This document shows, in pieces, positions 33,381-40,547 of a DNA stretch of 64,000 nucleotides. This DNA is from Enhydrobacter aerosaccus. Its GTDB lineage: Bacteria; Pseudomonadota; Alphaproteobacteria; Reyranellales; Reyranellaceae. The notes under the pieces were generated by a model. That model was given only the letters and a program-made list of their open reading frames with translations, did not search any database and was not told where the DNA came from. The stretch is taken from NCBI RefSeq assembly GCF_900167455.1, contig NZ_FUWJ01000001.1, positions 806,001 to 870,000 on the forward strand, in the 5' to 3' direction. The first letter of the stretch is position 1, and each line of letters starts with the position of its first letter. The position numbers and the translations under genes are program-made.

Positions 33381-34445
33381 CTAGGAAGCCGAACGTTCGA
33401 CCTCGATTTCGTCGAGGCCGTGGTAGCGGTAGACGATCAGAGAGCCGATCCAGGCGAGGATGAACACGGCGATGATCAGGAAGCCGAGATTGTTGAAATT
33501 GTCGTTCAGTGCCGTGATCGCCTCCCAGAACCAGCCCGAGAGGCCGAATTGCTCGGCGAGCAGGCCCAGCGTCTCGATGCCGCCGATCAGCAGCGCGATG
33601 ACCACCGACACGAAGGTGATGGTGAGGTTGTAGTAGAGCTTGCGCATGGGCTTCACGAACGCCCAGTTGTAAGCGCCCAGCATCAGCACGCCGTCGGTCG
33701 TGTCGATCAGCGACATACCGGCGGCGAACAGCGCCGGGAAGACCATGATGGCCCAGATCGACACGCCGTTGGCCACCTCGGTCGCCGAGAGGCCGAGCAG
33801 GGTGACCTCCGTTGCGGTGCCGAATCCCAATCCGAACAGGAAGCCGAGCGGGAACATGTGCCAGCTGCGATGGACCAGCCGGAACATTGGCCGGAACAGT
33901 CGCGCCAGCAGGCCGCGATTGTTCAGCAGCAGGTCGAAATCCTCGTCGATGTAGTGACCACCGGCACGTAGCTGCCGGAAGGTCCGCCAGATGCCGCGCA
34001 GGATGACGATGTTGGCGAAGGCGATCACGAACAGGAACAGCGCCGAGATCAGCGTGCCGACGATGCTGCCCACGTTCTTGAAAGCCTCGAAGCGGTCGGT
34101 CAGCAGGGTGGTCGTGCCGGCGATGGCGGCTGCCGCCAGCGCCACCACGGCCGAGTGGCCGGTGGCGAAGAAGAAGCCAATGCTCACCGGCCGCTTGCCT
34201 TCCTGCATCAGCTTGCGGGTGACGTTGTCGATGGCGGCGATGTGGTCGGCATCAACGGCGTGCCGCACCCCGAGCGTGTAGGCGAGCAGAGCCGTGCTCA
34301 TTAGCAACGGCCGGTGGCCGAACACTATCCAGGCCCAGATCCACGCGCCTAGGTTGGCGGCGATCAGCAGGCTGTAGAGGCCGATCAGCGGCAGGCGCAG
34401 CCCGCTGGCCCGGTCGTCAAAGGTAATGCGAAGAAGCCTCAGCAT
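33381..34445 (-). CDS. nickel/cobalt transporter, NiCoT family (HoxN/NixA-like)
   Basis: A 354-residue, eight-segment inner-membrane permease. The signature HX4DH is RHAVDADHIAAIDN (residues about 61-75), followed by GFFFATGHSAVVAL and FLFGLGFGTATEV, the other two family motifs. NiCoT proteins import Ni2+ and/or Co2+. A cobalamin riboswitch immediately upstream implies repression by vitamin B12, so cobalt for B12 synthesis is the likely cargo. The start was taken at MLRLLRITF rather than an upstream ATG close by (34469); either is plausible. Confidence 0.92.
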   Translation of the reverse strand: MLRLLRITFDDRASGLRLPLIGLYSLLIAANLGAWIWAWIVFGHRPLLMSTALLAYTLGVRHAVDADHIAAIDNVTRKLMQEGKRPVSIGFFFATGHSAVVALAAAAIAGTTTLLTDRFEAFKNVGSIVGTLISALFLFVIAFANIVILRGIWRTFRQLRAGGHYIDEDFDLLLNNRGLLARLFRPMFRLVHRSWHMFPLGFLFGLGFGTATEVTLLGLSATEVANGVSIWAIMVFPALFAAGMSLIDTTDGVLMLGAYNWAFVKPMRKLYYNLTITFVSVVIALLIGGIETLGLLAEQFGLSGWFWEAITALNDNFNNLGFLIIAVFILAWIGSLIVYRYHGLDEIEVERSAS

Positions 34446-34539
34446 CGGACGGTCTCCCGGCAAAGTCACACGCTACGCGCGTCACCTCTCGGTTTGACCG
34501 TTCCGCTGGATCGTCCCGTCCATCGGAAGAGCGACGCTC

Positions 34540-34720
34540 TCATCGGCAGGTCTTCTGGCTCGCGGGTCGTCGCCCGTGTCCGCCTTCCCGGATCGAGATC
34601 CAGTGGCACTCCGGACACGCGCTCGCCGCTTACAGCTGCGGGTACAGCCGCCGATTGGCCCCTGGCTTTCGCCCCGGGCACCACGGCGTTCCCTCTTCGC
34701 CTCCCGTTCGGGAGGACCGA
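34540..34720 (-). promoter_or_regulatory. cobalamin (adenosylcobalamin) riboswitch
   Basis: On the minus strand the leader of the NiCoT gene reads, in order, GGGAA, CGCAGCTGTAAGCGGCGAGC, GCCACTGG, GGGAAGGCG and finally the B12 box AGCCAGAAGACCTGCC (34545-34560). These are the conserved blocks of the cobalamin riboswitch in the correct order and spacing. The 3' end lies about 95 bases before the transporter start, leaving room for an expression platform. This element fills most of the otherwise gene-free interval between the transporter and the AraC-type gene. Confidence 0.93.
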
Positions 34721-34768
34721 CGATCAGCGAGGAGTAGGGGGCGCCGGTAGCACGGTCAAGAGCAGGCG

Positions 34769-35737
34769 TCACGTGGACGCAAAGCGCTTGCGGTATTCGG
34801 CGGGCGTCACACCGACATGGCGTGCGAAGGTCCGGCGCAGCGTGTCGGCATTGGCGAAGCCGCATAACCCGGCCACCTGCTTGGGCGTTTTGGTCCCTGT
34901 CTCGAGATGACGCCGTGCGGCGCCAATGCGCACCTCTTCGACCCAGGCGGCCGGCGTCGTGCCGACCTCGTGCAGGAAGAGGCGGGCAAAGTGACGGCTG
35001 CTCAGGCCAGCGCGCTTGGCCAGGTTGCCGACCGACAGATCGGCGGCGGGATGAGCCGCAGCCCAGCGCTGGATTTCCTGGAGAATGGATCGACCGGCGG
35101 GAGCGATATCGCCCCGCTGGCTGAACTGAAGCTGTCCGCCGGGCCGCTTGAAGAACATCACCAGCTGGGCGGCCACTTTCATCGCCAGCTCGCGACCGAA
35201 ATCCTCCTCCACCAGCGCCAGGGCCAGGTCGAGCCCGGCCGTGACCCCCGCAGCCGTGCGCAGTTTGCCGTCGCGGACATGGATCGCGTCCGCATCGACC
35301 TGCACCTCTGGATAGCGTTCGGCCAGGCGTTGAGCGCCACTCCAGTGCGTGGTGATGCGCTTGCCGTCGAGCAAGCCCGCAGCTGCCAGGACGAAGGCGC
35401 CAGTGCACACCGAGCCGTAGCGACGCGCGGCCCGGGCCTGCTGCCGCAACCAGTCGAGCAAAGCGGGCGGCGGCACCCGGTCGGCCGCGGTCGGTCCACC
35501 GGCCACGAGCAGCGTGTGGGATGGCGTGCCATCCTTGTCGCCAATGACCGTATCGGCCAGCAGGCGCAGGCCGGATGAGCTTGTGATCTCCCGTGGACCG
35601 TGCGTGACGATACGCAGTCGATAGAGCTCCGCAGCGGCCTCGACATTGGCCTGGGCGAACACGTCCAACGGGCCCGAGACATCGAGGAGCTGCACGCCGG
35701 GCAGGGCAAGGATCGTCACGGTCCGGGGCTTGGTCAT
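34769..35737 (-). CDS. GlxA-family transcriptional regulator (DJ-1/PfpI domain plus AraC HTH)
   Basis: A 322-residue protein. Residues about 5-190 are a class I amidotransferase-like (DJ-1/PfpI) sensor: VTILALPGVQLLDVSGPLDVFAQAN, GSVCTGAFVLAAAGLLDGKRITTHW. Residues about 215-322 hold the two AraC helix-turn-helices, DLSVGNLAKRAGLSSRHFARLFLHEVGTTPAAWVEEVR and TPKQVAGLCGFANADTLRRTFARHVGVTPAEYR. It is divergent from the HD-domain hydrolase gene, which it probably regulates. The start was chosen at MTKPRTVTIL, just before the first strand of the sensor domain. Confidence 0.92.
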   Translation of the reverse strand: MTKPRTVTILALPGVQLLDVSGPLDVFAQANVEAAAELYRLRIVTHGPREITSSSGLRLLADTVIGDKDGTPSHTLLVAGGPTAADRVPPPALLDWLRQQARAARRYGSVCTGAFVLAAAGLLDGKRITTHWSGAQRLAERYPEVQVDADAIHVRDGKLRTAAGVTAGLDLALALVEEDFGRELAMKVAAQLVMFFKRPGGQLQFSQRGDIAPAGRSILQEIQRWAAAHPAADLSVGNLAKRAGLSSRHFARLFLHEVGTTPAAWVEEVRIGAARRHLETGTKTPKQVAGLCGFANADTLRRTFARHVGVTPAEYRKRFAST

Positions 35738-35801
35738 GCGTTGCTCGGTGTGTCGCGATCGGACGGAATATGGCCGAAATGGACGTATCCAGTCAATTGA
35801 A

Positions 35802-35811
35802 GCCATATGGC
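35802..35811. promoter_or_regulatory. short palindrome in the GlxA-type/HD divergent region
   Basis: GCCATATGGC is a perfect 10-base palindrome, and ATATGGC occurs again at 35768-35774. Both sit in the 116-base gap between the divergent regulator and HD-domain genes, a location expected for regulator-binding half-sites. Short repeats of this size can arise by chance, so the role is tentative. Confidence 0.3.
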
Positions 35812-35853
35812 GACGGGATCATCTCTGGATCGCATTCATCCGAGGAGACCGAC

Positions 35854-36498
35854 ATGACGACCTTGGCTATCGACGGGGTGAGCGTTCCCGACAGCAGGCT
35901 GGCGTGCGAGATCACCGCGTTCGTGCGCGATACCGAGACGCCGCTGCTATTCCATCATTCGAGCCGCGTGTTCTACTTCGCAGCGCTGACCGGCCGGCGA
36001 GAGGCGATCGGTTTCGACCCCGAACTGCTCTATGCCGGTGCGATGTTCCACGATGTCGGTCTCATGCCATCGCACAGCAGCAGGACGGAGCGCTTCGAGG
36101 TCGATGGCGCCAATGCTGCTCGCGACTTCCTGCGCAGTCACGGCATCGCGCAGCAGGACATCGACACGGTGTGGACAGCGATCGCCCTGCACACGACGCC
36201 GGGCATCCCGCAGCACATGCATCCGGTCGTCGCCCTCGTCACGGCGGGCGTCGAGATGGATGTCCTGGGGCTCGCCTACGACGATTTCGGCGAGGCACAG
36301 CGTGAGGCTGTCGTCCGGGCCCATCCGCGCACGCCGCATTTCAAGGAAGACATCATTCAGGCCTTCCATGACGGCATAAGGCACAAGCCCGAAACCACGT
36401 TCGGCAACGTCAAGGCCGACGTGCTTGCCGACAAGGAGCCGCACTTCCATCGCACCAATTTCTGCAGCGTCATTCGCATGTCGGCCTGGCGTGGTTGA
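35854..36498 (+). CDS. HD-domain hydrolase, cyanamide hydratase-like
   Basis: A 214-residue HD phosphohydrolase-fold protein. The metal-binding histidines and aspartate are His34/His35 (LFHHSSRVFYFA), His66-Asp67 (FHDVGLM) and a histidine in IALHTTPGI. The pattern HDxGL...F.VDGANAARDFLR is that of the cyanamide hydratase (Ddi2)-like group, whose bacterial members have few known functions. GAGGAG lies six bases before the ATG. It is divergent from a GlxA-type regulator, suggesting induction by a small nitrogenous or aldehyde compound, but this is inference. Confidence 0.85.
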   Translation: MTTLAIDGVSVPDSRLACEITAFVRDTETPLLFHHSSRVFYFAALTGRREAIGFDPELLYAGAMFHDVGLMPSHSSRTERFEVDGANAARDFLRSHGIAQQDIDTVWTAIALHTTPGIPQHMHPVVALVTAGVEMDVLGLAYDDFGEAQREAVVRAHPRTPHFKEDIIQAFHDGIRHKPETTFGNVKADVLADKEPHFHRTNFCSVIRMSAWRG

Positions 36499-36561
36499 GG
36501 CCGGCGAGCCTGGGCGTCGCTCCTGCCCCTGCGGCGACGCCCAGGCCATCGCCTTGCAGCC

Positions 36562-37452
36562 CTACGGTCGGACATAGCCGATGCGGCGGAAGAAGCGGTC
36601 GATCTCGGCCGCGGCGGCATCCGGCGTCTCGTAATGAACGAAGTGGCCGGCCTCCTCGGCGATGCTGGCTTCCACATCCTCGAAGTATTCGCCGACGACA
36701 TCGATCCAGGCGCTGCGTAGCACCGGGTCATGACGACCCCAGAAGATGCGGGTTGGATGCTTGATCGTAGGCGGCTTGGGCGCGGCGCCAGCCATCACGG
36801 CAAGGCGAGCGGCATTCTGGGAGATGTACCAGTTGAAGCCGCCTTGCAGGTTGCCCGGCCGCATGAAGTTGTCGATCCAGCGCTCCAGCACGGCGTCGAA
36901 AGTGTCCTTGCGATAGGACCAGTGCCGCAGGAAGTGACCGAAGTAGGCACGGCAGGCATCCCGGTTGGCGCCGACCAGCGCCGGCGCGAAGGGCATCTGG
37001 TGAAAGGTCTGGTACCAGATCTCGTTGATCTGTTCAGGTTCGCGCCATCGTGCGCCGACGCCGTGCGTAGCGCAGTTGAAGAAGAACAGCCCCGCCACCT
37101 TGCCCGGATGATTGAGCGCCAGACGCTGCATGGCGAAGGCGCCGACATCGTGACCGACGAAACCCGCACGTTCGATATCGAGAGTGTCCATGATGGCGGC
37201 GATGTCGTCCGCGAGTACATCGGGGCCGGCCTTGTCGGAACGACCCGGGTCGGGATTGCCGCTCTCACCGAAGCCACGAAAGTCGGGCGCGATCAGCCGA
37301 TAGCGATCTCCCAGGCGGGCAAGCATCGGTTCCCAGGTCGCCCAGAATTCCGGCCAGCCATGCAGCAGGAACAGCGGCGGTCCGTCGCCCACCTGTGCGA
37401 CGTGCGTGGTGAATCCGCGCGTGTCGAGGAAGGTGTGCTTCACGGCGGGCAT
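36562..37452 (-). CDS. alpha/beta hydrolase (haloacetate dehalogenase/epoxide hydrolase-like)
   Basis: A 296-residue alpha/beta hydrolase. HGWPEFW (residues 31-37) forms the oxyanion hole seen in epoxide hydrolases and haloacetate dehalogenases, and the nucleophile is an aspartate, Asp102 in GHDVGAF, not serine. The base histidine is in EEAGHFVHYE near the C-terminus. An aspartate nucleophile means cleavage of C-halogen or epoxide C-O bonds via an alkyl-enzyme ester. It is divergent from, and 31 bases away from, the enoyl-CoA hydratase gene. The start at MPAVKHTF was chosen to avoid overlap with that promoter. Confidence 0.88.
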   Translation of the reverse strand: MPAVKHTFLDTRGFTTHVAQVGDGPPLFLLHGWPEFWATWEPMLARLGDRYRLIAPDFRGFGESGNPDPGRSDKAGPDVLADDIAAIMDTLDIERAGFVGHDVGAFAMQRLALNHPGKVAGLFFFNCATHGVGARWREPEQINEIWYQTFHQMPFAPALVGANRDACRAYFGHFLRHWSYRKDTFDAVLERWIDNFMRPGNLQGGFNWYISQNAARLAVMAGAAPKPPTIKHPTRIFWGRHDPVLRSAWIDVVGEYFEDVEASIAEEAGHFVHYETPDAAAAEIDRFFRRIGYVRP

Positions 37453-37483
37453 GGCTAAGCTCCGGGAAATTTCGGGAGGAAAC

Positions 37484-38335
37484 ATGACCAGCCAGCCCAT
37501 CCTCTATGACACGCCGGTGCCGGCCATCGCCCACATCGTGCTGAATCGCCCCGAGGCGCGCAATGCACAGGACACGGCGTTTCTTTATGCGCTCAACGAG
37601 GCTTTCGATCGTGCGGCCCACGACGACCAGGTCAAGGTGATCGTCCTGTCGGCCAACGGTCCGCATTTCTCATCCGGGCACGACCTGCGCGAGGTCGATG
37701 GCCACGGCAACATGCGCAGGCACGATACGGTCGGCACCTGGGGCGGGTTCGGAGAGCCCGGTGCGGAAGCGCAGTATGCGCGCGAGCAGGAGATCTATCT
37801 CGGCTTCTGCGAGCGTTGGCGCAACATCCCCAAACCCACGATCGCATTGGTGCACGGCAAGGTGATGGCGGGCGGCCTGATGCTGATGTGGCCGTGCGAT
37901 CTGATCGTCTGCGCCGACGATGCCGCCTTCCTCGATCATACGGTGGCGATGGGAGTCGGCGGCGCGGAGTTCTTCGCCCATCCCTGGGAGATGGGCGTGC
38001 GCAAGGCCAAGGAGTTCCTGTTCACCGCCGACTGGATCACGGCGCAGGAGGCGCATCGGCTGGGGATGGTGAACCATGTCGTGCCCCGCAGCGAACTCGA
38101 GCGCTTCGGCCTGGCTCTCGCCGAGAAGATCGCCCAGAAGCCGCTCTTCGCGCTGCGGCTGGTGAAGCAGGCGGTGAACGCGGCGCAGGACGCACAAGGC
38201 CGGGTCAATGCCATGCAGACCGCTTTTGCGCTCCACCATCTGGCGCACGCTCACAACATGATCGTCCACGGCAAGCTCGTGGATCCGGCCGGCCTGATGC
38301 CAGCAGTCAAGAAGCACGAGACGGCGGCCGATTGA
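37484..38335 (+). CDS. enoyl-CoA hydratase/isomerase family protein
   Basis: A 283-residue crotonase-fold protein. IAHIVLNRPEARNAQD is the N-terminal core, FSSGHDLREVDG forms the first oxyanion-hole peptide, and KPTIALVHGKVMAGGLMLMWPCDLIVCADDAAFLD the second with its helix. The usual second catalytic glutamate position reads AMGVGGAEFF, so the exact reaction (hydration, isomerisation or hydrolysis) is uncertain. GGGAGGAAAC gives a strong ribosome-binding site at the chosen ATG; the in-frame extension upstream lies in the promoter region. Confidence 0.9.
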   Translation: MTSQPILYDTPVPAIAHIVLNRPEARNAQDTAFLYALNEAFDRAAHDDQVKVIVLSANGPHFSSGHDLREVDGHGNMRRHDTVGTWGGFGEPGAEAQYAREQEIYLGFCERWRNIPKPTIALVHGKVMAGGLMLMWPCDLIVCADDAAFLDHTVAMGVGGAEFFAHPWEMGVRKAKEFLFTADWITAQEAHRLGMVNHVVPRSELERFGLALAEKIAQKPLFALRLVKQAVNAAQDAQGRVNAMQTAFALHHLAHAHNMIVHGKLVDPAGLMPAVKKHETAAD

Positions 38336-38375
38336 TCGAGGCGTGCCGCCCGTGCCACGGACGGGCGAAGGATCG

Positions 38376-39605
38376 TCAGACGAGCAACAGCAGCCAGGCG
38401 GCGCCGATGAGCATCGTCAGCAGGGTGACGGGAATGCCGGCCTTGGAGAATTCGGCAAGGGAGATTGGCATGCCATGCTTTTCGGCGGCCTCCACGACGA
38501 TGATGCCTGCCAGGCTCCCGAACACGACGACGTTGCTGGCGAAGGCCGACCCCAGCGCCATGGCCGCGCCAGATACCTCAGGATTGCCGGCCTTCACGTA
38601 CGGTACCAGCAGCAGCGCCGCGGGATTGTTGCCGACGATGTCGCTCAGCACGCTGATGCTGACATAAAGCGTCAGGGGATGCTGGAAGTCGAAGCCGTGC
38701 GCATGCAGGTCGGTGATGATCTGCTGCGGCAAGCCCGTTGTCGCGAGCGCCGCATTCACGACGAACAGGCCGCCCAGGAGAATGAACAGGTTGCCGTCGA
38801 CATGCTTCAGCATGTCGGCGGAAGTGATGGTGCGGTTGACCAGGAGGATCGCGGCACCCGCGAGCGCGATCTCGCCGCGCGGCCAGGAGGTAAGAACGAA
38901 GGCCGCGATGACGAGAACGGTGACCAGTGTGGCCTTGGCGACCTCGAGGCGGTTGAGCGGCGGCGGCCCGGGCAAGGCCTGTAATGGCTTCGCCGGCGCG
39001 ACCAGGGTCCAGCGGTTCCGGTAGAGGAAGCTCAGCACGCCCCAGATCGGCACGAGGGACAGGAGCGAGGGCAGGAGGGCCGCGATCATGAACCCGGTGA
39101 AGGACAGGTTCATGCCCTGGGCGATGATCATGTTCTGCGGGCTGCCGATGATGGTGCCGGCCGCGCCGGCGTTGGAGGCGAAGCAGAAGCCCAGCAGGAA
39201 CGGGATGGGGTTGAGGCGGCGCGCCATGCAGAGCTGGATGATCACCGGCACCATGGCGACCACGACCACGTCGTTGGTCAGGATCGAGGACAGCACCGCC
39301 GACGTGGCGATCATGACCGCCAGCAGCCCGCGCGGACCGATCGACAGCGAGGTCGCGCGTGCGGCGACCCAGTCGTAGAAGCCGGACACCATGAAGGCCG
39401 CCGACACGATCATCAGCCCGAACAGCAGCGAGATGGTCGGGAAACTGACGGCGGCCCAGGCCGCGTCGGGTGTGATCTTCTGGAACACCAGCAGGGCGAT
39501 GGCGCCCAGCAGGGCGACGCCAGTTCGGTCCACCTGCAGGCCCGGAATCCGCCCAACCGCCATGACGGCGTAGGTGAGCAGGAAGATGATGACCGTCACA
39601 TACAC
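38376..39605 (-). CDS. ion transporter superfamily permease (ArsB/NhaD/SLC13-like)
   Basis: A 409-residue membrane protein with about eleven hydrophobic segments. LSSILTNDVVVVAMVPVII and the re-entrant region FCFASNAGAAGTIIGSPQNMIIA are the hallmarks of the IT superfamily, with a second inverted half around LSDIVGNNPAALLLVPYV. Members carry arsenite, Na+/H+ or dicarboxylates. No arsenic-resistance gene is near. Its neighbours are polyphosphate kinase 2 and a proton-pumping ATPase, so an ion-homeostasis role is plausible. Confidence 0.85.
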   Translation of the reverse strand: MYVTVIIFLLTYAVMAVGRIPGLQVDRTGVALLGAIALLVFQKITPDAAWAAVSFPTISLLFGLMIVSAAFMVSGFYDWVAARATSLSIGPRGLLAVMIATSAVLSSILTNDVVVVAMVPVIIQLCMARRLNPIPFLLGFCFASNAGAAGTIIGSPQNMIIAQGMNLSFTGFMIAALLPSLLSLVPIWGVLSFLYRNRWTLVAPAKPLQALPGPPPLNRLEVAKATLVTVLVIAAFVLTSWPRGEIALAGAAILLVNRTITSADMLKHVDGNLFILLGGLFVVNAALATTGLPQQIITDLHAHGFDFQHPLTLYVSISVLSDIVGNNPAALLLVPYVKAGNPEVSGAAMALGSAFASNVVVFGSLAGIIVVEAAEKHGMPISLAEFSKAGIPVTLLTMLIGAAWLLLLV

Positions 39606-39663
39606 GAGGCCACGCTCCGCAATTCTTCAATCGGTTCCCGACGTCGCGGATGCGACGCGGGTC

Positions 39664-40494
39664 TCATTCCTTCTCGGCCTTATGATAGGCCTTGCGGATA
39701 TGGGCAAGGTCGACGGTGGGCTTGGGCATCTTCATGTCCATCTTCTCCATCGCCTCACTCATGATCTGCGATACGGCGAGATTGCGGAACCATTTGTGGT
39801 TGGACGGAATCACGTACCACGGCGCCTTCTCGGTCGAGCAGCGCTCCAGCATGTCCTCATAGGCCGAGATATAGTCGTCCCAGTATGCGCGTTCCGTGTA
39901 GTCGCTCTCGCTGATCTTCCATTGCCGGGACGGGTCGTCGAGACGCTGCTTGAAGCGCGCCAGCTGCTCGTCCTTGGAGATGTAAAGAAAGAACTTCAGG
40001 ATCGTCGTGTTGTTGTGGGTCAGGAGCGATTCGAAGGCATTGATCTGCTCGTAGTGCTTCGACCATACAGGCTCCGGCGCGAGCTTGTGCACGCGCACGA
40101 CCAGAACGTCCTCGTAATGGGAGCGGTTGAAGATCGCCGTGCGGCCGCGAGCCGGCGTGTGCGGGTGGATGCGCCACAGGAAATCGTGCGCTTGTTCTTC
40201 GGCCGACGGCTGCTTGAAGCCGACGACCGAACAACCCTGCGGGTTCATGGCATCGATCACGTGGCGACAGACGCCGTCCTTGCCGGCGGCATCGATACCC
40301 TGCAGGACGATCAGCAGCGAATGGCCGCGCTCGGCATACATCGTATATTGCAGGGCCTTGATCTTCTCCATGTAGTGCTGGAGATCGGGCAGGGCCTTGT
40401 CGCTCGATTCGTGTGTGCCGTGGTAGCCGGGGTCGATGTCCTTGAGCTTGACCTTCTTGCCGGGCGGGACGATCAGATCCTTGGCGTAGCTCAT
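39664..40494 (-). CDS. ppk2: polyphosphate kinase 2 family protein
   Basis: A 276-residue PPK2. Walker A is GIDAAGKDGVCRHV, followed by NPQGCSVVGFKQPSAEE, FNRSHYEDVLVVRVH (lid and Walker B region) and KFFLYISKDEQLARFKQRLDDPSRQWKIS. PPK2 enzymes transfer phosphate between polyphosphate and nucleotides. The single-domain length and the sequence around LHYMEK.KALQ fit the class that phosphorylates nucleoside mono- or diphosphates. It is preceded 53 bases upstream by a P-type proton ATPase gene on the same strand, so the two are probably cotranscribed. Confidence 0.9.
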   Translation of the reverse strand: MSYAKDLIVPPGKKVKLKDIDPGYHGTHESSDKALPDLQHYMEKIKALQYTMYAERGHSLLIVLQGIDAAGKDGVCRHVIDAMNPQGCSVVGFKQPSAEEQAHDFLWRIHPHTPARGRTAIFNRSHYEDVLVVRVHKLAPEPVWSKHYEQINAFESLLTHNNTTILKFFLYISKDEQLARFKQRLDDPSRQWKISESDYTERAYWDDYISAYEDMLERCSTEKAPWYVIPSNHKWFRNLAVSQIMSEAMEKMDMKMPKPTVDLAHIRKAYHKAEKE

Positions 40495-40547
40495 ATTTTT
40501 CCTCTCCGAATGGCGGCCCCGAAGGGGGCGCCTGTGTCTGGCTGCGG

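Noticed and set aside
38376-39605. Arsenite efflux gene arsB
   Set aside because: The fold is shared, but no arsR, arsC or arsA is near; the sequence alone supports only the wider ion transporter superfamily.
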